Source of the DNA: Clonostachys chloroleuca
Taxonomy: Eukaryota > Ascomycota > Sordariomycetes > Hypocreales > Bionectriaceae
DNA length: 64,000 nucleotides
Reading direction: 5' to 3'
Assembly: GCA_037952775.1 (NCBI GenBank)
Contig: JBANAY010000001.1
Coordinates: 6,076,001-6,140,000 of the forward strand
Below, piece by piece: positions 22,224 through 32,396 of this stretch. Made by a program: the position numbers and the translations under genes. Under the pieces are notes generated by a model. The model had not been told where the DNA came from. It saw only the letters and a program-made list of their open reading frames with translations, and made no database searches. Each line of letters begins with the position of its first letter. Position 1 is the first letter of the stretch.

Positions 22224-23966
22224 ATGGCCCCCTCAGCTCTCACTCCGGTGCCTAGCACCTACGGCCCGTTGGTGCGTCGAACAGACACCAAGTCATATGA
22301 AACCCCCAAATTATCAATCGTTGAGATGTGGTCTGTTTTGTTGTCCCGCCTCAAACAGGGGACAGATGTGATCAAGGAACGAGCTGAAAGACGTGCTCAG
22401 ATCGAGAAAGAGATCTCTGCCCGTTCTGATGACTGGTGCAACAGCATCTTTCAGGAGCAGTTCAACCGTCTAGAGCATCTCACCGCTGAGCTAGAGATAC
22501 AGCTGGCTGTTACTCAGAACCTCAGCCAAGGCGATGGTCAGGCCCCCTCTTCAGCTTTGTCATGCTTTGCTCTTGCTCCCTGGCAGATGGAGGAGCGCTT
22601 CCGCGCCCTCGTTCAACTACAGTCTTTTGTTGGGTCGTTCTTTGAGCGGGCCAGTCCAGGCTACGACCAGTCTCGAACGCTGTGGTGGTTTGACCCAGCA
22701 TACCACCGTGCTAACGGCCTCAATTACGACCGCTATGGTGCATCTGACGTGCACACTGTCGAAGACACGCTGCTCAAGGCCCTGGGCATGGGCGACTCCA
22801 AGTGGCCACTCAAGCTACTTTTGACGTCCAGCGGCGTCGCAGCATTCACGGTCCTCAACCAATTCGTCATGAGCAAGGTTCTCGTCGCAGGTGACACAAT
22901 AGTTCTGTCTCCATACTTGTACTTTGAGTCATTCGATCACCTCCGACCAGTCTCACATGTCAAGGTCGTCAACTCGGAAACTTTTGATGCCGAAGATATC
23001 ATTGCAACGACAGAGAGACACAATGCCAAGGTTGTATATCTCGACCCGATGGCCAACACTCTCGGACTAGAGACCACAGACCTTCGACGGTTTGCTCAGC
23101 TCCTGAAAGGGAGACCTGGCTGGTCTGACCGGTATCTCATCATGGACGGAACACTCCTCTCAGGTGGATTGCCACTGTATGATTGGTTCAATGATGACAG
23201 CCACCCCAAGATTCTCTACTATGAGAGTGCCCACAAGTACATTCAGATGGGCATGGACATTGTAATGTGTGGCTTGCTTGTCTATCCTGAGGCTTTCCAT
23301 GAAAGCATTGGCCTGATCCGCCAGATCACTGGGACGACGTTATATTCGCGTCAAGCGAATGTGTTGCCCGCTATTGACGCCAAGGTTCATCAATCACGAA
23401 TGTACTGGCTGACGTCGAATGCGGAAAGATTATATCACATCTTGGACAAGCAATGTGCTTCCATTGCTGGGTTCAACTACCCACTTCATTGGCGAAAGAT
23501 GGGTTGGGGTCACGGTGGCAACGTTGTCACCATCAAGCTCTTTGGGGATGACCAAATGAACAAACGGCCCAGTTTGGATAGATTTACTGAGTTAGTTCTC
23601 AGGGCAGGAGAGGAAGAGGATGTTGGAATGACTAAAGGTGGTGGGCTGGGATTTTCCGCCACTCGCGTATGGCCATCTTGCCCTTTTATCCGGGATGAAG
23701 ATCCGTACATTAGAATCTCGGTCGGGCTCGATCCCAACGACGTGGAGCCGGTGGCAAGAGCAATCTGCAAGGCGCTAGATAGGCACTACCGGGCTTCGAA
23801 ATCGCCCATGGCGCAGTGGAGGTTGAAAGAAAACGGTACGTTGAACGGCAATGGAAATGTTGTGACTCCCATCGGGAAGGGAATGGTTGTTAGTGGAAAT
23901 GGGTTGGTCAGTAACGGCAACGGATTGGCCAAAAGCAGTGCACATTTCGGACAATTGCTCAAATAA
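22224..23966 (+). CDS. PLP-dependent enzyme, Cys/Met-metabolism (cystathionine gamma-synthase) fold
   Basis: Single exon, 580 residues from ATG 22224. Residues 1-190 form a poorly conserved helical N-terminal extension. The fold-type-I core follows: SSGVAAFTVLNQF with LVAGDTIVL (phosphate-binding and cofactor-stacking region), VVYLDPMANTLGLE, LIMDGTLLSGGLPLYDW (the cofactor-binding Asp sits in MDGT, replacing the usual DNT) and YYESAHKYIQMGMD, with K338 as the Schiff-base lysine. GFSATRVW and YIRISVGLD near the end contain the carboxylate-binding Arg region. The tail is Asn-Gly rich (NGNGNVV, SNGNGLAK). Family members do beta/gamma-elimination or replacement on amino acids such as O-acetylhomoserine. 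The long N-terminal extension is atypical, so the exact reaction is open. It is divergent from the dioxygenase at 20573-21583. Confidence 0.8.
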   Translation: MAPSALTPVPSTYGPLVRRTDTKSYETPKLSIVEMWSVLLSRLKQGTDVIKERAERRAQIEKEISARSDDWCNSIFQEQFNRLEHLTAELEIQLAVTQNLSQGDGQAPSSALSCFALAPWQMEERFRALVQLQSFVGSFFERASPGYDQSRTLWWFDPAYHRANGLNYDRYGASDVHTVEDTLLKALGMGDSKWPLKLLLTSSGVAAFTVLNQFVMSKVLVAGDTIVLSPYLYFESFDHLRPVSHVKVVNSETFDAEDIIATTERHNAKVVYLDPMANTLGLETTDLRRFAQLLKGRPGWSDRYLIMDGTLLSGGLPLYDWFNDDSHPKILYYESAHKYIQMGMDIVMCGLLVYPEAFHESIGLIRQITGTTLYSRQANVLPAIDAKVHQSRMYWLTSNAERLYHILDKQCASIAGFNYPLHWRKMGWGHGGNVVTIKLFGDDQMNKRPSLDRFTELVLRAGEEEDVGMTKGGGLGFSATRVWPSCPFIRDEDPYIRISVGLDPNDVEPVARAICKALDRHYRASKSPMAQWRLKENGTLNGNGNVVTPIGKGMVVSGNGLVSNGNGLAKSSAHFGQLLK

Positions 23967-24688
23967 GGTGGTATAGGTATATTTCTTATGGGTGAAGCCA
24001 GCTATAGGCGGGGAATACATGAATATAAGTTTTGGCAGTATCGTCGGTTTTGTATCTCTGGCAGAGGCATAGAAATGCCCTCCCTTATGTCCAGATACAA
24101 TAGATAGAGCAGCAGTATTAGCAATAGGTCGTTTGATGCCAAAATCATTCATGATATGGCTAGTTCAGACTAGCTTCTCTACCGTATGCGTTCTTCCATC
24201 TCTGTAGCTATTCATGATCACAGTATGGCCATTCCTAGTGCATTGATTGAGGGACGGATATGATCATGAATTGGACGGAGATTGGAATTTCCCGATCACT
24301 GATAACCGCAGCGAGCAGTTTCAATGGCTTTCTGCCTATTATTAATAGTACTAGTCAGTGTTTCTTTATGGCCCAGTTGACAAGGATCCCTTGGGTCGAA
24401 CTTGGTCCCGCGTAAGATCTTGAAGCTGGAGCCTCGTGGGTGTTTCCCAACTGGGCAAGCGCTGCGAACATCCCTGTCATTATCTCCAGCTTCGTCATCC
24501 AACGCTTCAGCCGACGATCCGATGGCTTTGCGTTTTGCTATGTCAATAATAGAAAAGCAAGTATATAAAGCAGTCAGGAACCCAAGATGAAGCAACAGAA
24601 CTACCACACAATTACAAAATCATCTCAATATATTTACTGCAATCCTAGAATAACATACTTGGACTACAACACATCAACTAAGACCAAA
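23967..24688. promoter_or_regulatory. Intergenic with cupin promoter
   Basis: A TATATAAA element at 24562-24569 lies 120 bp upstream of the cupin ATG. The remainder is the 3' flank of the PLP-enzyme gene. No further gene seen. Confidence 0.5.
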
Positions 24689-25240
24689 ATGTCCCACACA
24701 ACCACCACCCAAGACGTAACCGTCGGCTACCCACGAGTCATCCGGGCAAGCCACTCTCCCGAGACTGATAACTCCGTCTTCTCCGCCGACCATGACGTTA
24801 CTCCTTTCAAATTTGGCCCTCACAACACTGGATTCGCCGTCTTCGACTCACGCGATGCCATTCCCGTGACCAACACCGACCCAACCCCGTCATTCCCTGA
24901 AGCCATTCCTCGAACACCTCCCCAGGGAGCTATGGTCTGCACAGTTGACTTTCAACCTGGCAGCAGCTCCCCAATGCACAGGACGCTCAGTATAGACTAC
25001 TGCATTGTCGTCACTGGCGAGATACTTCTTCGCCTGGATAGCGGAGAGGAGAGGGTCGTCAAGGCTGGCGAATACATAATCCAGGAGGGCGCAAACCATC
25101 AATGGTTCAATAACTCAAATCGTGTCTGCCGTATATTCTTTGTTTCCTTGGCGGCATATCCCATTCTTTCAAACGAAGGACAGCCTCTTATGCCCGATCT
25201 GTTTCAAAAAGAGAAGGAACTAGGTATTGAGAGCAATTGA
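24689..25240 (+). CDS. Cupin-domain protein
   Basis: Single exon, 183 residues. I use ATG 24689 (MSHTTTTQDVTV); the frame is open upstream but reads as leader. The C-terminal half is a small cupin barrel: MVCTVDFQPGSSSPMHRT, then a GEILLRLDSGEE strand, AGEYIIQEGANHQWFNNS, and a final beta-rich segment. Potential metal ligands are H in PMHRT, the E/D pair, and H in GANHQW. The role may be a small isomerase, dioxygenase or binding protein acting on a cluster intermediate; nothing in the sequence fixes which. It ends 58 bp from the convergent stop of the Zn2Cys6 regulator. Confidence 0.75.
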   Translation: MSHTTTTQDVTVGYPRVIRASHSPETDNSVFSADHDVTPFKFGPHNTGFAVFDSRDAIPVTNTDPTPSFPEAIPRTPPQGAMVCTVDFQPGSSSPMHRTLSIDYCIVVTGEILLRLDSGEERVVKAGEYIIQEGANHQWFNNSNRVCRIFFVSLAAYPILSNEGQPLMPDLFQKEKELGIESN

Positions 25241-25298
25241 AAATCGCACATAGGACCCATTATGATAGATCTCAAGCTTATTCAGGTTAGTTTAGTTA

Positions 25299-27045
25299 TT
25301 AAATAGAAGACAAAGGGCCTAAGTCGGCCTTCATTCCAGTCCGTTCCCGAATTCTTTCAAAGCAAAGTTCAGCGTCGTGTCTTTGCGCTTCTGTCGCCAT
25401 GCTATTGCTCGATTTGATGATTTTAATCGGCCATAGCAGGAGGTATGCCCCAATAGCCTGCCATCCATGCTTATCGGAGGTTGGTGAAAGACATTTTCCA
25501 GTGCTGTCAATATCCCCAAGAGACTGAGGAACTGTGGACAAGATACTGCCCGCAAGATCGTGAATGGTGGACGTCGATGCATCGATGTAATTTGATATCT
25601 CATGGGCGGAAACGGCGGCGGGGAGGTCGACAGACGGCTGCAAGAGGCATTCGATAAGTGTCTGGTGTAGGATAATCCGCCCTGTACGGTGGTAGTTCCA
25701 CTCATACGCCATCCATATATCGCGGTGTACCTCGACTCGGGCAGGGAGGCGACTGATACATTCTGGGTCACCAGTCAACGCGCTCCGCGGAAGAGATTTG
25801 AAGGTCCATTCGGGTCGCTCGCGCCATCGAGAGACTTTCAGATCAACGCTCATCATTTCCCGCACAAGTTGAATCATTTCTTCCCACGAAGTTGCGCCGG
25901 AATACAACCTGGAAAGAAGGGACCTAGCTCTGTCACAGACTGCAGTAACATCGAATGCTCCCTTTTCCAGTTCAACGAAGGATATCTCACTACTCAGTGA
26001 ATCAAGCCACTGGCCCGAATCTTGCAGTGGGCTTAACTGTTTTGCAAGTCTTTCCTTTTGCTTCACGTCATTCGCAATTAGCATACAATAGATTTCCAAG
26101 CTGATTCTCAAGTTGAAACGTACAAGTCGGTGGTGAGCCAAGCGAAATAGTCCCCATCCCCGAGGGTCATGGAATTGTTTATGACCTCGGAGACGTAAGA
26201 TATGTGCCATTCCTTGGGTATGGGCCCCAAAACTGTTCTCGTCATGGATAAATAAGGTCTAATACACCAGGATTAGAAGGCATTACAATCACGTAGGGAG
26301 TGAATTCCCAAATAAAGATAGCTTTACCTCAAATATGTCAAGAACCACGACTGTCATCAAATCATAGTCGTCCGGCTCCTTGCCATTCTTGGATAGAGAT
26401 TTGCCCAACGCATTAAGGCTCTGGCTGTATTGTTGAAGAGCCTTGCGCGCGGAACTCGCGTCGTTCTTCCTACAAGAATAATCTGCCAGCGAAGCGGCCT
26501 CCACAGCCCATCTCAAAGCAAACCGGCCACTTACATTGACTTCCTTGAAGAGGCCCGGTAAGTGCTCAAGGAAGCCAGGAGACGAAGATTCATTGCACGG
26601 ATAGAGTACATAGCTGTCGAGAAAGCTTGAAACGACTTCGTCTTTCAGCTCTCCAATATCACTACTACCATTTAGCTGTGGTGAAGATGAGGTTGTGTGA
26701 TGTTGTGCCGGAGGAGCTTGGAACCTGTCGAGGGACCTGCTCCGGGCACGATAATTCCGCGATGGGATTGGACAAGCCTTCCCGTGGAGTTGCTGGGATA
26801 CTAAACCAATCTTTTCAACGGTTTTTTGAGTTTGATCTTGAAAACAAAGATCAAGCTCATCTCTGTAGCCCACACAGGGCTCGCTTCGAGTGATGCATCT
26901 TTGGCATGAAGGGCGGCCCTTGTCGCACTGCCCGACGCGAGAAGTCAGCAGAGTGTGCCACCGTAGTTTTTTCGCGGAAGGGATACTAGGATACCTTCAC
27001 CCTACGCTGGCGACATCGTAAGCAGCCCCGACTTCGATGCGACAT
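25299..27045 (-). CDS. Zn2Cys6 transcription factor of the dioxygenase/PLP block
   Basis: Three exons: 27045-26995, 26927-26328 and 26258-25299. They total 1611 nt, encoding 536 residues. The binuclear zinc cluster is split by the first intron: exon 1 ends in GCLRCRQRRVK and exon 2 begins CDKGRPSCQRCITRSEPC, giving the C-x2-C-x6-C-x6-C-x2-C-x6-C spacing. The rest matches the fungal-specific regulator middle region (helical, with HTQGMAHILRLRGHKQF and GWGLFRLAHHRLV). It binds DNA in the nucleus, probably at CGG-type half sites (family knowledge). Position inside the 20.5-29.3 kb block suggests it controls the dioxygenase, PLP enzyme, cupin and carrier (inference). No lesion seen. Confidence 0.86.
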
Positions 27046-27523
27046 TGCTGCAAATGATGATCAATTGAGAAAGTGTCAACGATGAACAGTTCAGGGTGCC
27101 CCACAAAGCATCAGCGTGCTAAAAAGTGACGCGTATCACGTGCTGCAACCCGAGTCTCGCCAATTCCTCTTTCAAATTGTACTCTTCAAAAAAGAAACAA
27201 TAGGAAGAGAGAGGAAGTTCCAAGCCGTTAATCTCAGTGCCCATGAAATTATCAGGCTTCCGTGCTGGTAGTGATGTGCTCGAACTCTGGTTGTCGAGCC
27301 GTTGCATCACAGTCTGGTCTCTGGCGTTGTGGTGAACAAATCACCCTCTTCGATTTATTGACTTATCCTGTTAAAAGGCGAAAAATGTTGTAACCCAGAG
27401 GACTATTGAGTCTTATATTCCAAAATATCTTTCTTTCTAAATCCCTAATTCAGCCTGCTCTATTTGTAACAGCCCTTCTAAAAACCTCTATGTTGCTTCA
27501 CCCGAACCCGTTATCTAGTATAT
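27046..27523. other. Intergenic between regulator start and MFS stop
   Basis: Promoter of the regulator and 3' flank of the carrier gene. The frame at 27119-27310 has no domain character. Confidence 0.45.
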
Positions 27524-29256
27524 CTAGTAGATGTATCTAAACTCTAGGTTCCTTGCCTCCGTATATGCATCGCTATCCTCGGATATTTCATTCTGCTCCT
27601 CCTCAGCTCTCTCAAGCCGTTTGTTCTCTCGTACGTGAATAAATCGTAGAGCAATAGCTAGTACCACCACTAAAAGGCAGACAGCGGTATTTATGGTACT
27701 CCCCAAGATATAGCGAGGACCTGTGGAATACGGGTACATGTATGATCCGTAGATGGTCGCCGTGTTGCCAATCATGTTAGAGATGGCGATGACGGCTGAG
27801 CGCTTGACCAACGGTCGTGGGAAGGAATTTGCCACCCATGCCACCAGAATCTGATCTACAGGTCGAACGTGAGAAATTGGGCTACTGCAATGCACCAGGT
27901 GCAGGTTTAGAGAACTTACAAGCAGAAATGGAACCCATCGGCATCAAGAACATGGCAAAGTAGCGCACAGGATTCACGGTCGAGGTTGCCGCGATGGCGT
28001 TGCCTATGGTGGCTACCAGCATAAGCCCAATAATGTGTATCGATCGGTCTTGAGTCTTTGCTGAAGTGAAAGTTACAGCAATAGAAATCAGAAAAGTGGC
28101 AAACTGGATCAGTGTTTAATTAGTGGCTTGATCATCCACAGAAAGGAATGGCTACAAGTTGACGGATCTACTCACCCAACAAGGTACCGTGAGCCACAAT
28201 GTCGTGATATTGTCGTAACCCAATGAGCCCACAAGAACAGGGAAGAAATATTGGAAGCTCTGAGAAAGAAGGCTCGTATGTTGGAAGACAATGAAAGCGT
28301 ACAGACGATAATCCTTGATCGCCATAAGAACACCCTGCCAGACAGAAACGTTGCTGTATGAATCTGCTTCACGGTAATCTCCAAGCAAACGCCATGCGGC
28401 GAAGGCTTTTCCTTCGGAATCAAGCCATGTAGTAGTGTGTGGGTAATCAGGTAGGAGGAATGCTGACAACAACGCAAAGCAAACGGCGAGACCGCCCTCC
28501 TATTCACATTTGTCAGTTATCTCACCATCTCTTGACCCAATAATCTAGTTGGCGGGATTTGCTACGTACGATGAGGAATAGCCATCTCCAGCCAGAAATA
28601 CCCAAAGCACCCTCGAGGCTGCCCAAGATAGTAGCTCCGAGAAGGCCACCAAACATGTTTGCAAGGGCATTTCCGGTGTATAACCACGCGATACGCTGGG
28701 TGAGCTCGGCGCGAGTATACCAAGAGCTCATCAGAAAGACTGCGCCTGGGAAGAAAGGGGCTTCAACAAACCCCAAGAAAAATCGAATAACAATGAGGTG
28801 GGTGAAGTTCTGAGACGCGGCATTGGACGTTGACATAATCCCCCACAACAAGCAGGAAGAGGCCAGGTACCAAGATGGTCTGACCCGTGTCAGAAGCAGA
28901 TTAGATGGCAGCTGCATCAGCAAGTAGCCCACGAAGAAGATGCTGGTGGCAGCATTGTAGTCTGTGCCTTGCATCCCCAGATCCTGTTCTAATGTGCCCT
29001 GTCGGGCTTGGGTGAGGTTCGAACGATCGAGGAAATTGAGGAGATACATGATGATGAGGGTAGGCATCAATCGTAGATCGACCTTGCGGATTAGCTTTCG
29101 CTCATAGTCGCGTCGCCAGCTCTCGCCCTTCTCGATGAAGCGCTCGGCCCAAGCTTCCGGTGAGACTTTGAGAACCTCATCTTCATCAATCTGCCTGTCC
29201 GACGCAGGCGAAATTCCATTGTCGCTAAGGAGCGGTGTCGTCTCGTTGGTAGGCAT
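27524..29256 (-). CDS. MFS transporter, anion:cation symporter (allantoate/nicotinate permease) type
   Basis: Four exons: 29256-28570, 28499-28176, 28103-27920 and 27855-27524. They total 1527 nt, encoding 508 residues. The first helices carry LLNFLDRSNLTQAR with the family's DR motif. GYLLMQLPSNLLLTRVRPSWYL and RFFLGFVEAPFFPGAVFLMSSWY are the ACS-family blocks. Later come PHTTTWLDSEGKAFAAWRL (central loop), QSFQYFFPVLV, and SFPRPLVKRSAVIAISNMIGNTA before the last helices and a charged C-terminus. Members import small organic anions, vitamins, di-/tripeptides or amino-acid derivatives by proton symport at the plasma membrane. Close to the PLP/dioxygenase genes, it could move the cluster's substrate or product (inference). 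Confidence 0.85.
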
Positions 29257-30559
29257 GGCTTCTCATGGTGAGTGTGATGGTGACAGCGAGATGGATGTCT
29301 TTGGGCAGCATTCATCAATCTGGCCGGCGGATAATCGGCGAGATAAAGATGCTGACCAAGCACTAAAATGGCGAATCGCTTATCTTTCACTCGCCAGTGG
29401 GGAATTAATTGTGTGATAAGGCATTGTACCAAATGAATGGCTTCAACAGGGATATATTTCCTCCGATTACGGCTTGCACATCACCGACGCACCTCAACAT
29501 AATTTCTTCCGAGGGAAAGAAGAGTTAAAGGCACCTTGAATATAAGTAGATTAATATCGGTTCTCTGCTCCTAATTTACTAAGCCTTCATATATCTTTAG
29601 ACTGAGAAATAGAAAGTTGGCAATTTTCAAAGGGCTAGTAATGGGACTTGGATCATCGTACTATGCATGCGCCGTGAGCGAATGCTTTCAAAGCAATACT
29701 CAATAGAATGACGCGGAACTAAATGGGGAACTTTTAGATGCCGATCGGCACACGTCGACGGGTTGGCGGATAATGTTACTTCTTTTTTAGTTCCTTTCCG
29801 TTTCATAATCGGATATTCGCCCCGTAACCCGCAAGTTCGTTGGTACAGGGTAGTCATCGTTCTCCGTGAAGCCCGTAAAGCAGAATGTAACTCAGCTCGT
29901 AAGATAATTTGCGTTTCTGGCCTTTGACTTAATCTGAAACACACCAAACCTCAGAATTAAATCAGCTTTGTTGGATATATCTGCCTCAACTTCATTTAAC
30001 TTCACAGCCTTTCAAATCTCACACCCAACATCATACCAACATGACAATACAGCGGTTACCACACGCGCTCCTCACACACCAGTCCAAAAAGGAAACATCT
30101 GGATGAGGGTGTTCCTATAACCATGTCTGTCCTTTTATTCACTTTCCTGTGGCCTGAATTAAGTTCTGTTCACATGAAATCATAGTCATTTTTAACGTCG
30201 AATACTACCCTCCTTTTCCTCATTTTAAAGTGATGCTCAGCTAGCTTTGGATATGTCCCAAGGCATTCTAACTCTAAGACTATTTGCCATGGTTGGTAAG
30301 ACGTAACTTTTCTTCTATGAAAGAGCGAAGGCCGAAATCTTCACACAACATGGTGTTCCGTCGGTGGATCGGAGAGCGAATCCGGACTCCGGAATATAGA
30401 TCGCTTTGTTATCCGCATCCGCGTAAAGGATGTAAAAGTAAAAATGGTAACAAAAGGAACCAAACAAAAGCTTTATAGCCGACGTTTTAAGACAAGGAGC
30501 TTGCTGAATTGTCTACAATCCATCTCAATTACTTGGCTAATCTTCCAACTCAATACATC
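29257..30559. other. Intergenic, 1.3 kb
   Basis: Upstream of the ACS carrier (minus) and of the DUF1772 gene (plus). Small frames at 29627-29947 and 30284-30478 show no domain. No repeats noticed. Confidence 0.5.
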
Positions 30560-31065
30560 ATGACTGAGACGCTTGGCAAAGTACCACTGGCCCTCGCAGC
30601 AACAAATGTTTTAGCGATCGCTGCCACTAGTTCCAATGCCTCTCTTACATTCTTCTTGATAGCACGGTTCTTGGAACTTCATCCACCTCTCAATGTTCGT
30701 CGCTGGCATAGTATGTTCGAGATTACTAAATGGTGGGTTGAAGGACCTATGGTAAAAAGCGGCCTGAGCTATTTGAGTCTCGCTTACAGGCTGAGGTCGA
30801 ATTCCGATGTTATGGCACTTCTTATTACCGCGGGCTCGCTATGCCTCAGTGTTGTGCCATTCACTTATGTTATGGTCCTACGTACTATCAAGAAGCTTCG
30901 GGGCAAACTCAAGGTTTTTCAGAATGCATCCGACCTCAGCCAGGTCGATGAGACAGGAGAGAAATCTCATTATCTGATTGGAGCCTGGGGAAATGGAATA
31001 TGGGGCGTGCGATTCCCGTGATTGTTGCTGGATTGATTGGGATCTATGTGGCCGAACTGGTCTAA
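30560..31065 (+). CDS. DUF1772-type small membrane protein (anthrone-oxygenase-like), one frameshift
   Basis: ATG 30560 opens MTETLGKVPLALAATNVLAIAA, the first of about four membrane helices. KWWVEGPMVKSGLSYLSLAY and the helix ending SVVPFTYVMVL follow the DUF1772 pattern. The written frame stops at 31019-31021, but the next frame continues with KWNMGRAIPVIVAGLIGIYVA and ends at TAA 31063-31065, matching the family's final helix. Adding one base to the GGGG run at 30987-30990 restores 507 nt (168 residues). DUF1772 proteins include anthrone oxygenases that act in aromatic polyketide clusters, but no polyketide synthase is in this window, so function is open. Confidence 0.62.
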
Positions 31066-31588
31066 ACCTCTCCTTTACGCCTGCTTAGAGTGGTATGGCA
31101 ATGCGGTAGAGTTTACCATGTAAATAGGCCCTCTGAAACTTTGAAACACCAAGTAGTATCTTCTCATCCCCCTTTAAGGCTTGGGCGAATAGACAGTGCA
31201 CAGCAAAGATGGACAAGGGAACAATATTCCTGGACGAACAAGGCGAACGTTCTTTACATTGAGTATGTTGATTTCTTCTTTTAATGAGGCTTGAAATCTT
31301 GATCGCCTCCACGGCCGAAGATCAAGACATGCTCACCAAAGCTGTCAGAAAACAAAATCTCCCGTCTCGTCCGCGCAGTACATGTCATCTCCACTGAAGA
31401 GATGCAGCATTGTCCTTGGCTTATCGCTACATACCGCCGGAGTCATCGGTTTAACGACCCAAGCGCGTGGATAGGGGCAAACGAACTCTCGCACAGGGCG
31501 TCGGTATTGATGGCTTGAGTGAGAAACAGGTCGAGAAACGCTAAAATGACTGGGTTACCGCTGAATAGGCAAGCAACATCCAAGTACA

Positions 31589-32176
31589 ATGCGATTCTCT
31601 TGCGGTAAATGTTGCGCTGCTAGCACGCAATGGAATCCCAACCAGCGGCGATCTGGGTCAAAAATGCCTGAATTTCCGGGAAGATTTGGTGGTGAGCGAC
31701 CGGAGAAGCTCTACGTTGCACAGGTAATCAACTGGCTGGTTTCTCTCGTCACTGCCGGAGCGCTCATCGACTACCTCGTTGTCTGCATCACATATGTCAA
31801 CTTCTACCGGGCATACAAGGTCCAGGAACTTGAGCGGAAATCACTTCCATACTATGCCTACTTTCAGCCTTACTCGGCTTACATTGGTATCTTTTTCATC
31901 TCCACTGTCCTCATCCTTTACGGATACACAGCTTTTGGTCCCCCAACTGTACAAGGGTTCTTTCAAAACTATACCATGCAGGTTCTTGCGCCGATCCTCT
32001 ACTTTGGGTGGAAGATTTTCAAAAAGACCAAGATTGTGAAGCTTCACGAGGTGGATCTCGTCTGGGAGGCACCTGCAATCGATGCCTATGAAGCAACCTT
32101 CACTGGGCCTCCAACCGGATTCTGGAGAGATATGTTGGATATGTGTCTGTTTTGGCGCAAGATGTCAAAACAGTGA
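31589..32176 (+). pseudogene. Truncated amino-acid permease (GAP1/YAT family), C-terminal third
   Basis: From about 31715 the frame reads the end of a fungal amino-acid permease: NWLVSLVTAGALIDYLVVCI, TYVNFYRAYK, RKSLPYYAYFQPYSAYIG, two more helices, then the typical cytosolic tail VDLVWEAPAIDAYEA and PPTGFWRDML. That is about 155 of ~550 residues. The N-terminal codons 31589-31710 do not match the family. Upstream sequence to 31070 contains no recognisable earlier helices. It is therefore a relic of a gene whose first two thirds are lost. There are no in-frame stops within the preserved part. Confidence 0.72.
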
Positions 32177-32396
32177 ACGCGAGATTTGCCAATGACTCTT
32201 ATCAGTGGTGGTGATCAGAGAACAAGCGTAGTTGAAGGGGATGCACCTCAACCATGTGGCTAAGAAAAAAGGTGAATGTATATTTTCAATTCTGTTGAGA
32301 TGTTCTCTTGAAGTTCTAAGTCTATATTTCCTCCTGCCCGTTCTTTCAAATTGCTAGTCCGCTCACTACATTTGTCGAGGTTGCCGCGAAAACGAA

